Shown: positions 40,401 through 52,480, counted from the stretch's first letter. The stretch is DNA of 64,000 nt from Mytilisepta virgata (GCA_028015205.1 CM051512.1:3594755-3658754), one strand, 5' to 3'. The notes: a model not told the origin generated them from the letters alone. Translations and numbers: made by a program.

Positions 40401-43215
40401 TTCCCCTATATTGTAAATTTTTTGTATCTTTTTATATTTATTGAGAACCTGGTGGGTTAGGCGATATTTTTTCACGCCTATTCTAATGCAATGAATTGTC
40501 TCGTTTACGTATACCCCATATTCTTTCAATTTTACATATTCCATAATATGAAATGCATGGGGCGATGTTTTATTTGCCCTCACAGTGTCACTGAAATGTG
40601 TTGCACTGACGAATACACCATATTCTATCATTTTCATATTCAAACATCATGAAAAAATAGTTCCCAATTTATATTACCATTTCTAATCTAAATTTATGTA
40701 GTCTCATTGAATCATAACTCATATCTTTTCATTTTGATACTTACTTTGAGGTACAGGTTCTGCTTGTCCACATGCCACCCATTTGCCACCCTGGAATTTC
40801 CAATGATGTGGATCAGCTAGGATCATATCCACAAATACGTTATATTGTTTGTGTGGATCTAGGCCGGTAAGACTGTACTGAAGAGTAGGGAACATTCTCC
40901 TATAAAGAAAGGAATGAATGAATGAATGAATGAACGTTGAGACTAACACATTTAAAAGTCTTGTTATTCTTCGAATCTCGCGTAAAAATTACATTATTTT
41001 AAATTGCATTAAATACAAATAAAGTAAATATTCAATTAATAACAGGAATAACCTTGAATCAAAATATATTTAAAATTTTTATTTTTAAATGAGTCTGTTG
41101 GTTTTATTATTTTTAAATTTTCCATTTTTTTTTCTTTATTTAATGGATATTAGCAGATCAAATATTTATTTATTTATTTTTTTTAATAAGACACCAATTC
41201 GGAAAATTTATTTATTAATTAATCTAACTATTCTGAAAACATCCAGTATGGGTGCTCTGATTGTTAACATTGCAGTTAAGAAAACAAACAGAATTGGTAT
41301 TTTAAAAAATCAAAAAGGATTATTACGAGTTAAGTAAATAAATGAAAGTAAAAAGGGATTATTATGATGGGGTTGAAGTATCAATAAAATTACGACTAAC
41401 AATAAATATGGTAATATGTTTTCACACTTTTTTGTAAGATTTAAGTTGCGTGTTTTTATAACTATTAGCGGAATCACACTTTCTAAATAAATATTAAATA
41501 TAAAGGCACATTCCAATGTTGTTTTAATGTGCCACTGATCATTGTGTAAATATTTGAATTAACTTATAAAATATTATTATAAAATACGTGGAACAGTAAA
41601 TTAAATGAAATAATTTGAAATATTTTAGATACAAATGAAATTATTAGTAGAAGAATTAAACAAAAACTGTTTTATCATAAAGGATAAAAAGATGATATTA
41701 ATTTAAAAAGACATAATACACAATTAAAATATTAAATTTAATGATTATTGGTATAGAAAGAGTGCATTTTTAAATATTTAGGAATAAACAAAGCAAGTAC
41801 GTGGTTAAAAGGGAAGTTTGGCTGCCTCCCTTAATACATGAAAGCACTGAAATTAATATATTTGTACCTTACTGATACCAAAAGGTTAAGAGGACAAAAT
41901 TAACTATTATCAGAAACAAAAACAAATCACGTTATGTATTACCCATCTACAGGACAAAATTATTCTATTTTTATTTCCTGAAATTTTGTTGTTTACAAGT
42001 CTATTTAACTATTTTAAATTATACCAAACTGTCGAAATCTATATAGAATAGATATTTCAGAATTTTTGAGTTATTTTTATTATTTTTTAAGATATCCTGG
42101 TAGACTTTAAAATAGAAAAGTGAATTATCCCCATTTTTGCGAATTTCAAAAATAAGATCTACATTGTTTGACGATATCAGTTTAATATAGAAATCACAAA
42201 AAGGAAAACAACAGGTTTTAGCTTAATAATGATATGCATCCAATTATTTTTGTTATCTTATTTTTATTTTTATTTTCTTTTATATATTTTCTGTCATTTA
42301 TTTATTTAATTACATGTATTTTTCTTAGTTAAAACAGCGTTTTTACAACTCTTTGACCTAACCCTTTTTGTAACTTTAAAATCTGCTATGAAATGTCGAT
42401 AGTCATCCATCTTAAAAATGCTTATTTCGTTGTTGTAAAGAACTGTTATAAAAAAAGGTAAAAAACGTGGACATTTGTATGTATCAAAACGTCTAGAAGC
42501 AATCAAATATTTGTTGAAAAAACAAATAGCAGTAAAAAATATGCATCTTTTTTTAATGAAAATTTTCTATGTATACTCACCTTCCTTGTTTCGTAATGAT
42601 CATTTCTGTGGTGTGTTGATGAAACTTTATCCAAAGTTCTCTGTTACACAAGTAAACGCAGACTTGTCTCTGAGGCGGAATCTGCTGTGGTGGTGATATA
42701 CAGGTCTGTAGAGGCATGGCTGAGCACGCTGGTGGTGGCGAGGCATGCTCATAACTTTGTGGTGGCTGATAGTACGGTACGGGGTCGTATCCTGAGTAAG
42801 TGTACTGTTGTTGTATATGTTCCTGTGGATTGTACGGACTTTGATATTCGGCGCCTTGTTTATGTATATGGTCCATGTTGACTGGCTGTAGAGAGATGAA
42901 GCTTGGTCCATCGTTTCCTCCTGGGGAGGAGTAACCGCCATCTGAGCTAGCGCATTCTTCGTTACCATCTTCTGACGATTTTTCGGGAGAGATATGAACA
43001 TAGGAACCGGATCGTCTATCTTTTTCGGAATCGAGTTGGCCTTCATTGGAGTTATACTCGCAATAGTATCCCTTCAAGGTTCCGTCTCCATATTGGTCAC
43101 TTATACAATTTGAGATGTTAGCGTTTTGTTGAAAATTATTCGTAGTGTTCCTGTCAAAGTGCGAAAAATTCGCTGAACTGTCAATTTCACAGTTTAATTC
43201 GGCTGGTTGTTGCAT
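36831..43215 (-). CDS. tbr: T-box transcription factor, T-brain/Eomes/Tbr1/Tbx21 family (585 aa, six exons)
   Basis: Exons 43215-42581, 40899-40745, 38775-38660, 38445-38302, 38084-38023 and 37476-36831 join in frame (intron phases 2, 1, 0, 0, 2) with GT-AG sites. The T-box covers about residues 184-372: [88 protein letters not shown] and [14 protein letters not shown]. The [14 protein letters not shown] and [20 protein letters not shown] blocks place it in the T-brain subfamily rather than Brachyury. It binds T-box sites in nuclear DNA and regulates developmental genes. The N-terminal 180 residues are Ser/Asn/Tyr/Pro-rich; the C-terminal 214 residues contain a Gln-rich stretch and a basic RKRSRRK, a likely nuclear signal. 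No breaks. Confidence 0.93.
38023..38084 (-). CDS. tbr: tbr exon 5 (T-box end)
   Basis: 62 bases between GATTGTAG and GTAGGT; encodes [20 protein letters not shown], the last helix of the T-box. Confidence 0.92.
38302..38445 (-). CDS. tbr: tbr exon 4 (T-box)
   Basis: 48 codons, phase 0 both sides, between TTATTCAG and GTAAGT; encodes [16 protein letters not shown] and [16 protein letters not shown] with an inserted GGGQGDQKN loop. Confidence 0.93.
38660..38775 (-). CDS. tbr: tbr exon 3 (T-box)
   Basis: 116 bases between TTTTAACAG and GTAAGT; encodes [20 protein letters not shown] and [16 protein letters not shown]. Confidence 0.92.
39300..40700. other. tbr intron 2 interior, no gene seen
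   Basis: AT-rich. The 145-codon plus-strand frame at 39904-40341 is Phe/Ile/Lys/Asn-rich with no domain and is taken as chance. A short internal duplication with CCATATTCT lies at about 40500-40640. Confidence 0.5.
40745..40899 (-). CDS. tbr: tbr exon 2 (T-box)
   Basis: 155 bases; encodes [20 protein letters not shown] to CGQAEPVPQ. The acceptor TTTATAG is preceded within ten bases by a (CATT)n microsatellite (40912-40935 on the plus strand) instead of a normal pyrimidine tract. Confidence 0.92.
42581..43215 (-). CDS. tbr: tbr exon 1 (start, N-terminal domain, T-box start)
   Basis: Begins [14 protein letters not shown], first ATG of the long frame, and ends in the T-box at MIITKQGR before GTGAGT. 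Contains a Ser/Gly stretch ([14 protein letters not shown]) and a Tyr/Pro/Gln-rich part. Confidence 0.9.
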
Positions 43216-43700
43216 GTTTATATAGTTAGTTCACGAAATATAATTTGACAAAAGGTCTATCGCATTATACGAAAGTGTGAAACAATGTATCGCACCTTCT
43301 TCACTAAAAAGTGTTCAACTGAAAATTAGCGGTATACTTGAGAAGTTACGAATACTCACTGACGATCCTCCCCTGGTTATCACGAAATTCCGCAGTTTCA
43401 CAACAAATTTCTTTCACTTCAATAATTTTTACAAAAATTAAACTGCACCGATGTAAATATACTTGTGATCTACAAGAACTTACACAATGATACAATACAA
43501 AAATTACCGCAACCCCTAATTATAAAACATAGTTCACTCGCAGTTCTCGGATTCTGATTGGTCAGTTTGTAGTGATTGGCAGTTCCGGTCATTTGACAGG
43601 TGAAAACATCAAGGTGTGATCAACTCTAGTCAGTAGTTGTGGCAGTCGGCTTGGCTAGTTTAGTCATCTTTTGGTCATTTAATTAATGTAATGATTGAAA
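43216..43700 (-). promoter_or_regulatory. putative tbr promoter region with T-box half-site and CCAAT boxes
   Basis: The 480 bases upstream of the tbr ATG contain two CCAAT boxes in gene orientation (ATTGG at 43557-43561 and 43575-43579) and AGGTGTGA at 43612-43619, the exact T-box half-site consensus. The region is less AT-rich than its neighbours. The transcription start is not known. Confidence 0.5.
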
Positions 43701-46190
43701 ATTTAAATTTCACTTAAAACAGCTGGATAAGGTCTGACATTGTGAAAACAGTTTTGTCATTCCAATTAGGAATTTTTTTTCCAATAATTTTTTGTGGCAA
43801 AAATGTAATAATTACTTTTTAAATAAGGTAAGATGCTCAAGCTTGGGTTATGATTTTTTGTCGTTTGTACCTGTCAATTTTAGTTCAAATTTTTTTTAAA
43901 AATTTGTAAAAAAAATAGTAATGAAAATAAATCTGATATTTTTTGGGTTCTTTCATTTTTGTTATATTTATTTATTTGTTTCAGATATTGTAAAAATATA
44001 TATTGGGTCATTTTTTTATGTATGGTTCAGTTGTGATCTTTGTCATTTCTGTCTGGCAATTTTAGTTAAAAAACCAAATATCTTTAAAAAAAAATCATTT
44101 ATTTATTTATATGAGATTTTGTAAAAATATATTGGATCAATTCCTAATACTTAATTCCAAAATCACAATGACAAAAGTTGAAGCAAAAAAAATAGTGTTT
44201 TATTGACTTATTTCGACTTACCTGAATGTTTTCGAAGTTAAACAAGAAAACCGATGGCGTGGTCAAAATATAGAACGGAAAAGTTCCAAGTAATATCGCC
44301 ATTAGAAAAGTGAACATAATTTTCAAGGTATTTAACAAAATTTATAGTTTTTCAACTATAACTTAAATCAAACAAAAATAGAATGTTTCAGACATACTTA
44401 GGAATTTCTTAACTATTTAAAAAAGGACAAAACAAAACGTTGCCGGGTCTTGCGGGATTTAATGCTGTTTCCTAAAAGTTGCAATAAACATCTGCACTCA
44501 GCGGCCATAGGTGAGTTCCAAATTGTAAACATTTCCCTATTCAATTTAAATAAAACTATTAATTTTTTTTTAAAAAATCAGTGTGCTGATGTTATTTATT
44601 TTCTTATAATTATTAAATTTTTACGATCTCAAAATCTCATAAATATTTAAAGTTTCTTTGGATAATTTTTAAAATTTTCCTGCGATTCCGTATTTTTGGA
44701 AAATAATAAAATAAAATAAATAAATATGTACACTATATACACACAGTACAAAGATAGCTACATTACAAGTAAGAAAGGAGTACGCATACACTCTTTTATG
44801 TGTTTAATGAATATACAGTTTCATGAGTTTCTTAAGTATCTTTTTACTTTTGCAAGACATCAGTTGAGAACATTTCAAAGTATTTTAGCGTTTATGGTAA
44901 TATATGTTTAAAAAGCATTTACGATAATCGTCTAAAGTAGAATAGAGAATGGAAACGGGAATGTGTCAAAGCGACAAAAACCCGACCAAAGAGCAGAAAA
45001 CAGCTCAAGGCTACCAATAGGTCTTCAACGCAGCGAGAAAATCCAGCACCCGGAGGCGTGCTTCAGAACTACATTCCAAAATAAAATGGTACCCATCGCC
45101 TAATGTTTGACAATTGCATAAATTACAATACAACGACTTTGTCTATCAATGTTTTCAAGATCTTCCTGTGTTAACTTATCTTTATTCATATTCCTTTTAT
45201 TCAGGGAGTAACCGTTTAGTTTTTATGGTTGGATGTGAAGGGTACTTATTATAAAGAAATAATGGGCTCGATCCTGCGGCTCGATCCAAAATTTGATGAT
45301 AAAATGCGACATATACACTATAATACTTCCTGGATTTAAATGTACGAATGCTAAAAACAAGGGTGGCGATGCTGACACATGTAGAAAAAATCAAATGGCT
45401 TTCAGATCAAATAGCTGCTGACACATTTCCTTCTTGATAAATATAAAACAGTTGATACCTTAATCCTAGAAACTTGATCACCGGAGTAAGGGACGAGATC
45501 AAAAGTTCAATGTAAGATAAAAAACTTAATTCAAATAGTTTGGGTGTGGGGGTAAAAATCGCTGCACGTTTTGTTACCGACATCGAATTTCGGATTAAAA
45601 AATACGGATTCAAGTGATGTTCAAGTCAATATACAGAACAAACATACATTGTTGAGGAAAAACAGGACCCATGATAGAAAAAGTATACTCTCAAAGCATA
45701 TGCCTATATTGGTCAATCAATTTTTCCCAAATTATGTTAAGAGGGGGTTGGGGGGTAGGGGGGGGGGGGTCAGTGAAAAAACTATGTGAATTAAGTTTTT
45801 TATCCTACATTGAACTTTTGATCTCGTCCCTAAGAATATATATCTTAAATTTTATGGGACTTATTTCAATTATTTTACTAAAGCAAATAGATCATTTTGG
45901 CTTACATGCTATTTTGTCTTATTGTTGTTAGCAATTTCATTTTTATAACATTTTCAAGTTTGGAATTTGTAATAAATTTAAGATAATCGTATCAAAATGA
46001 ATATGAACTGAATAATAAACTAAAAACAAAATATTTTTGGATACATGAGAGGGGGGTAGATATTGTTTAGCTGCATTTTTACATTGTCAGGATCCGCCGC
46101 TGTATAAGATTTTAAATTCACTCTGTAACCTCTTAAAATAATTTGAAGAAAATAAAAAAAAAATTAAAATTGATTGACTGTTAAAATCAT
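43701..46190. other. intergenic, dispersed repeats only
   Basis: AT-rich. At 44935-45070 lies a dispersed repeat (GTGTCAAAGCGACA, CCCGACCAAAGAGCAGAAAA) that recurs inverted at about 58120-58400. A short inverted match GATCAAAAGTTCAATGTA / TACATTGAACTTTTGATC pairs 45498 with 45810. G-run at 45740-45769. Confidence 0.55.
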
Positions 46191-46194
46191 TTAT

Positions 46195-46510
46195 ACTTGT
46201 CAGACATGTCTGACATGATTATTCATTGATTTATTACAGAAATTACCAGTATTTAGTAAAATTAAAAAATAATAGAAATACTAAGGGTTCATTCCTTGTA
46301 TTGCACATGGTAGATCTCCTTAGCTGAAATTTGGCTTCCTACTTCGGTATTTTTGGTTATGAGTGCTTCTTGTTTAAAATAAGATTGGTTTTTGGTCTTC
46401 CAAATGTTTCGGTTTTAATGCTGCTGATGAGAGGTAACTCCCTGAAATGCGTCGTATACAGCATAGTATAAATTTACTATATCTAATATTAGTATCTTTG
46501 GATTGTTATA
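46195..46510. repeat. dispersed repeat R1, inverted copy
   Basis: Starts with the perfect palindrome GTCAGACATGTCTGAC and contains AGATCTCCTTAGCTGAAATT and GATGAGAGGTAACTC, matching the tandem copies at 31593-32350 in the other orientation. Confidence 0.85.
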
Positions 46511-46769
46511 AAACTTGTGATAAAAGGTAGTAGGGATTATGATTTTCCCACATTTTCAGTTGATCTTTTTGTTGCACTCTTTCTCGGCTTACCTCCGATA
46601 TAACAGTTTTCTTTCTTTTTTTTGTAGGGGAGGGGGTATTTACATTTAGTTTGCTTTATACTTTTTAACGTTTACGTTTTCGTTTTTGTTTGTTTGATTC
46701 TGTGATCAAGAAAGCTGGAATCTCTAAATGGTCGATTTCCTTTGTAAATGAACAGGTAGTTGTCTTCTG

Positions 46770-47260
46770 TGAATATGGTTTGTATTCCAGTTAGGGGTTG
46801 CAGAGAATATATGTTTTGTATTCCAGTTAGGGGTTGCAGAGAATATATGTTTTGTATTCCAGTTAGGGGTGCAGAGAATATATGTTTTGTATTCCAGTTA
46901 GGGGTTGCAGAGAATATATGTTTTGTACTCCAGTTAGGGGTTGCAGAGAATATATGTTTTGTATTCCAGTTAGGGGTTGCAGAGAACAATGTTTTGTATT
47001 CCAGTTAGGGGTTGCAGAGAATATATGTTTTGTATTCCAGTTAGGGGTTGCAGTAAATATATGTTTTGTATTCCAGTTAGGGGTTGCAGTAAATATATGT
47101 TTTGTATTCCAGTTAGAGGTTGCAGAGAATATATGTTTTGTATTCCAGTTAGAGGTTGCAGAGAATATATGTTTTGTATTCCAGTTAGAGGTTGCAGAGA
47201 ATATATGTTTGTATTCCATTTAGAGGTTGCAGAGAATATATGTTTTGTATTCGTTAGGAA
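46770..47260. repeat. minisatellite, 36-bp unit, about 13 copies
   Basis: Unit ATGTTTTGTATTCCAGTTAG plus GGGTTGCAGAGAATAT. 36 is a multiple of three, so both strands show long ORFs of a 12-residue repeat; single-base indels in some copies shift the frame. No start context or splice sites, so not taken as coding. Confidence 0.92.
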
Positions 47261-47329
47261 ATATGTAGTGTTTGGTTTGTTTATACTTTCTAATGCTTTA
47301 AACATTTTCACTTATACGAACTGATTGAC

Positions 47330-47640
47330 CGTTACAATTGTGTTCCAATATCTAAGATGATGTTGGACTTGTTCCCACTGTCGTAACATTTCATGTGCCT
47401 CCACCGATTTGTGACTTCCATCGGATTGAATTTGTTGAACTTCATACGGAGCAAGAACTGCTTACCCTTCCGGTGCACCTGGGTTCACTCCTGGTTTTTA
47501 TAGGAGTTCGCGTTGTTCATTGTTTTTTTCAGTGTTCTGTATTTATTTGTGGTGATTATGGTTGTTCATTTGTCTTTCCGGGTTTGTCTGTCCAATGATT
47601 ACTTTTTTTTATTTGGTCCTTAGGTATATTTGTTTTTTTT
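47330..47640. repeat. dispersed repeat R6, plus orientation
   Basis: GTTCCAATATCTAAGATGAT, TTGTTCCCACTGTCGTAACA, CACTCCTGGTTTTTATAGGA and GGGTTTGTCTGTCCAATGA. Other copies: 59075-59330 (same orientation) and 53671-53835, 54050-54245 and 56229-56530 (inverted). Confidence 0.85.
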
Positions 47641-48819
47641 TATACTAACATGAAGACGAATATTTGAGATGTTGAATTTTAAATATGAATATATAATATG
47701 CTGTTGGCGTGGCCAATGATGCGAGCACAGCAATAGCCCTTTCTAGAAACTCATTTCCGGTATCACGATTCTGATTCTAAAATTATAATTGAAGTTATTT
47801 CCCTCACATCCGTTTCCGGCGAACAAAACTTTTTCTAGCCTTAGTATGTAGCACAATATGTCTGCCATAAGACTTTTCTAATTGACCCATATGTAGAAAA
47901 TGCATATGCTCCTATAGCGCTCGCTGCGCTCACTATTAGATATATACAAGTTTATTATTATACAAAAAACAGCAAAATTATAATGCAGTTTAAGGACAAT
48001 AAATAATACATTATACGAATACATGTTTATTTGAAGGTTCTTTGGTTCTTTATGAGCCAAATTACATGTGATTTATTAGTCACTGGAAATAACTAGCATT
48101 AGTTATATGCAACAGACATGTGATACCTCATATCAACCTTAAAGGGTGAGGATTACCCTATATAGTGGCCTTTCTTTAACAAAATACATATAGTTTGAAT
48201 AAAATTATGAAGCATATCCCCAAATATTCCGCATTATCGTACTTCCCTGCGTATATATCACCTGTAATCTCTGTATTAAGGCTTTGTGACGTATTAGGAG
48301 ACATTATCCGCGACAGCAGGACTTATTAACGACGTCACAATATGAGAGCAGGACTTATTAGCGACGTCACAATGTGAGAGCAGACGTTATCAAGCTTACC
48401 TCCAGGAGGACAAAAAAAACGTAAAAAATATCTTACAGGGGCGACTAAAATGTACAGAATTTGTGCGATAAACAGATTATCGGGTTTTCTGCACATTGAT
48501 ATCGTAAAATATCAGCCGCGAGCCACAATATGAAGATTTTTGGCAAGTGTACATTATGTATTGATATTCAAAATCTCTCATCCCTGGGAAAATCTAACCC
48601 TTGACCATTTTGGATTGATCTCATTTACACTATATACCGACACTCATATTCTTATATTTGCTGGACTATCTCCATTGTGTACAGGATTGTCCTTAGGGGG
48701 CGCTGTTTTGGTCTCAATCTTTTGGCCATTTTCCATTTAAATCTGTTCTTCAACGTTTTATAACACTCTTTCCATAGTTAAATATAAAAAAAATATCTTT
48801 ATTTCTCATAAAGCAACGA
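47641..48819. other. intergenic, short tandem at 48300-48395
   Basis: No gene. A unit of about 37 bp, AGCAGGACTTATTA.CGACGTCACAAT.TGAGAG, occurs twice with partial third copies; it includes ACGTCA, the half-site of a cAMP-response element. At 47910-47935 a small hairpin AGCGCTCGCTGCGCTC stands out by GC content. Confidence 0.5.
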
Positions 48820-49055
48820 GGGATCTCGGTGGCCGAGCGGTCTATGTAGTTCGTCATGACTACTAATGATCACTAGCCTGTCAACAATGGGGTTGTGAGT
48901 TCGAATCTCACCTGTGGCGGGGTGTGTTCGACTCCGATCTAAATTGACAAGGATTGCCAATTTTCCTACCGAAGGTCGGTGGTTCTCTCCGGGTACTCCG
49001 GCTTCCTCCACCAATAATGTGCTGAAAACGGCGTAAAACCCCAACTAAACAAAAC
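48820..49055 (+). mobile_element. tRNA-derived SINE, full copy
   Basis: Head resembles a tRNA with a long variable arm: A box GGTGGCCGAGCGGTC (from 48828) and B box GAGTTCGAATC (48897-48907). The body contains GGATTGCCAATTTTCCTACC and TCCGGCTTCCTCCACCAATA, and the tail is CCCCAACTAAACAAAACA. The same family occurs at 51443, 63341 and, truncated, 31108. Transcribed by RNA polymerase III and moved by a LINE; a RUDI-like molluscan family is possible but unverified. Confidence 0.85.
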
Positions 49056-49253
49056 ATAAAACAATGAAAACAGAGGTTAGATAACTTGTACTGTAGAATT
49101 ATTTGACCATACAGAAGAAACCTTTCAGATACACAGTTAAAAGAATATGAAATATTAGACCAAAATCGAAAAAGGGTCAAATAGCTTAGATATACTTGCT
49201 AGTATTTGATACTTCATTTCATGTATTTGTTAAAACCAAAGTTACACTGACGA

Positions 49254-49840
49254 TGAATAGAATAGAATAGAATATTTTTATTGATTTAAAATCCAAACTG
49301 CAGGATTGTCATCATTAACACATATGTACATATAGAAATTAAAACATACACAATATACATTTACAATACTTAATTCCGAGACGCACACCTCATCCCCTAA
49401 TGAATTAAAAAGTTGGTAACTAGCTTTATTGGCAGGTGGTGCAGCTATATCATATGTATAATAAGTGAAAGAGATAAATCATAATGAATAAATAATAATT
49501 CAGAATTCAGGTTAAACATTGGTAATCAACTCATACCGAGTACTGAACATTTCACCAATTCTGCTGATAATAATTTTAATAACATCATATTCTTCACATG
49601 TAAAGAAAAAGATAAATTTTGCTTCATTATCAAGATCTTTAAAGGAAGGAATTATGTCAGTAATTTCGATAAATAATTTTTCTCTGATATTTTTGAGGAA
49701 TGGACATATTATAATAAAATGACGTAACTTGCACATGGCTACAAGGATTTTCAAGACTTTTTGATCGATGATAGTTTGTTACGTAAATTTTTTGGATTTT
49801 TTTTTTCAAAATGTTTCTGCCATGTTCCTTCTGTGTCATT
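49254..49840 (-). pseudogene. LINE 3' fragment
   Basis: On the minus strand a short frame (49754-49512) reads ...LRHFIIICPFLKNIREKLFI and EAKFIFFFTCEEYDVIKII, the pattern of the C-terminus of non-LTR reverse transcriptases (H-x4-C then CP-x-L-x-x-I/L-R). The 3' end is a (ATTCT)n tail at 49254-49272, typical for such elements. 5'-truncated. Confidence 0.6.
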
Positions 49841-51442
49841 GCCAACCTTTTTTTCTTTTCTTTTTTTTATTTCCTTTTAGTTTAGTTGATTTACAATATG
49901 TCAATATTTTCATACCTCTGACGCAATAAATTAACGCAAAACTAACAACTTTCATTATCACATGTGAAATTTTAACAGTTTCCTAAACAGTTTTCACGTA
50001 AGGATCGTTGAAGATACACATATGGCTAAGGAGAGATCATCTTACGTTTTACTTTATTATCTTTTATTTGTTTTTTTTTACGTTTGATATGAGAAGGGCA
50101 AATGCTATGCAGTTTCATTTAAATACATTTGCGGTTGACGAACGATCATTTTATTTTTTTTATTTTTTTTTTTTTTTATATCATAACTTTTTGAAGATAA
50201 TTTACAACAAAACGACATCTGTATATTTTTATTCTTCATATATTTTATTTATTTTTTATATATATATATATATTTTTTTGATACCCAATGAACTTTTTTT
50301 TTCGCTTAAGTTTTGCAACCAAGAAGATTTTTTTAATGTAGAACTATTTTGATTTCAGTATATTTTAGCCTTACTCCATCAAACGTTTCTTTCTTCTAAT
50401 TCATCCCCGTTACTTGCATCTTAAAGGTCAAATAATTGCTTCATAGGTTAACAACTAGCCTAAGATGTTGAACATCCAAAACAACAATCCAAACAGTTGA
50501 AGAGCAAATTAAAAAATTCCAAAATGACCAAAAGCTGTACAGCTAAAACCATTTAAGGGCAGAGCTATGCATGAGGAAGCTACTCCTCAGTTTTAACAAT
50601 TAAAAAAAATAATTTTAACAGTAAATTTTAAGTATCAATTTCGGTCTAGTATCGAAATATTAGCAACTGAGCTGGGGATACCCTCGGAGACCACCAGCAG
50701 TGGCATCGACTCAGTGGTAAAAATAGAATTAATTGATACCAGTTGTGATGCACAAGATGTGCACATTTCGTCGATTTACGACTCATCAGTTGTGATCAAG
50801 GCCTAAAATGTTGAAAAACAAAACAACAATCCAAAAGGTTGAAGAGCAAATTAAAAAATGCCAAAATGACCAAAAGCTGTAAAGCCAAAACCATCTAAGG
50901 ACAGAGCTATGCATGAGGGGGATACTCCTTATTAGTTTTTAGCATTTTTTTAAGAATTTAAATGATCGCTTCATTAAGGCAAAAAAGAAAAGAAAATATG
51001 TGTAGTTTCGGTTACCCTACCTACCCAATTTTTTTTACACCAACCCTTAAGATTTTTGGACCCTTTTCAATAATCACTGTTAAAGACAGAATGTCTGTAC
51101 CATAGACTCTATGTTAAAAACTGAAATAAAAAATATCCCTGCCTACCAATCCTTTTTATTTGTACTGATGTAACAGGAACCCCACTTATTTTTTTTACTT
51201 GGCCTAATTTACTCCGATTTTCAGATTTGATAATTATAAAAACATTCTCGTTATAGACAATTATAAACCATTTCCTTTGTATATATTTAAAGTTATAATT
51301 TTAATTCACTGTTATCCTTGCCAATATTAAATGTTTGATTGTTCAAAATTTAAAACTACCAGTAGCTATACAAAAAAAAATGCACGTGAGTATTATATGT
51401 TAACACTTTTTGTTTTGAAGGAACTAGTACCGTGCAACTTTT
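49841..51442. other. intergenic, no gene seen
   Basis: T-rich runs, then two related segments at about 50460-50600 and 50805-50945 (AACAACAATCCAAA..GTTGAAGAGCAAATTAAAAA) with ATTTCGTCGATTTACGACTC between them. This is a dispersed repeat, also found near 55450-55620 and 60290-60370. Confidence 0.55.
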
Positions 51443-51712
51443 ATTTGTTTGTTTAGTTGGGTTTTAACGCCGTTTTCAGCACATTTTGGCCATTTCGCGG
51501 TGGCCAGTTTTTATTGGTGGAGGAAACTGGATTACCCGGAGAGAACTATCGACCTTCGGTAGCGGAAAATTGGCAATCCTTGTCAATTAAGATCGGAGTC
51601 GAACACACCCCGCCACAGGTGAGATTCGAACTCACAACCCCAGAGTTGACAGGCTAGTGACCAGTAGTAGTCATGACGAACTACCTAGACCACTCGGCCA
51701 CCGAGGCCCCTC
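51443..51712 (-). mobile_element. tRNA-derived SINE, minus orientation
   Basis: Reverse complement of the 48820 SINE with about 10-15 percent divergence; B box reads GATTCGAACTC on the plus strand and the head ends CTCGGCCACCGAGG. Confidence 0.85.
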
Positions 51713-51879
51713 AACCCGCTGTGATGGGTGCTGTAAACAGAGCAGGAAATATAAGTCCGTCTGAATTGTGTATCAATTCATTTTATTTCTTTTTTTTTCA
51801 AGCATTCCTGGAGTGTATTTTCCTAGATTTCGATAGTTTTGAATTTTTGATAGGATAGCGCATTTTATAGCTAAAGACT

Positions 51880-52480
51880 CATGCAGAGGGCTGATCTCGT
51901 ATCGCTTACCTGGCATGACAGCCATTTGGCCCAGCAGTTTCACAGAGAAAATCATATTTTTAAATCAACCAATCAGAAACAAGAACTGTTGTTTCTCGCC
52001 TGATCTGGCCAAAATGAGAAAACTTTATAAAAAAACCTCCCACAGATGCTTCCTGTAAAGTTTTGTTCCATTTGGCCAAGCGGTTTCAGAGAAGACTTCT
52101 TTATATCAGCCAATCAGAAATAAGAATTGCCCATGGCAGCCATGCTTGTCGTCCAATCAGGATGGAAAAAAAATTACAAAAGACTTTCGATATATGCTTC
52201 CTGTCAAGTTTGGCTGACAGTTTTGGCCAGGCAGTTCAAGAGAGAAAAAAAATTAATCAGGCAATGAGAAACAAGAATTGCCCATGACGGCCATGTTTGT
52301 TGTCCGATCGAACTTTGTAAAGAACTTCCCATAGATCCGTCCTGTCAAGTTTCATTCTATTTGGCCAAGGTAATTAAGAGAAGATTAAAATGTGAAAAGT
52401 TAACAGACAGTCGGACGGACAGACGACGGACGCAAAGTGATGACAAAAGGTCACGTGGCCTTAGGCCAGGTGAGCTAACA
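51880..52480. repeat. modular dispersed repeat
   Basis: Three diverged modules of about 150 bp around TTCCTGTCAAGTTT, TTTGGCCAAG and AATCAGAAACAAGAATTGCC, ending CACGTGGCCTTAGGCCAGGT GAGCTAA. The end forms a hairpin around GGCCTTAGGCC. Confidence 0.7.

Noticed and set aside
36831..43215. Brachyury as the identity of the T-box gene
   Set aside because: The [14 protein letters not shown] and [18 protein letters not shown] blocks fit the T-brain subfamily; Brachyury has different residues there.
46672..47324. Several ORFs of 80-118 codons on both strands
   Set aside because: They come from the 36-bp minisatellite; no splice sites, start context or non-repetitive coding flank.
48820..48912. Functional tRNA gene
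   Set aside because: A and B boxes are present, but the cloverleaf is imperfect and the sequence continues into a SINE body shared with other copies.
49512..49754. Stand-alone small host gene
   Set aside because: The residue pattern and the following (ATTCT)n tail fit a truncated LINE 3' end.
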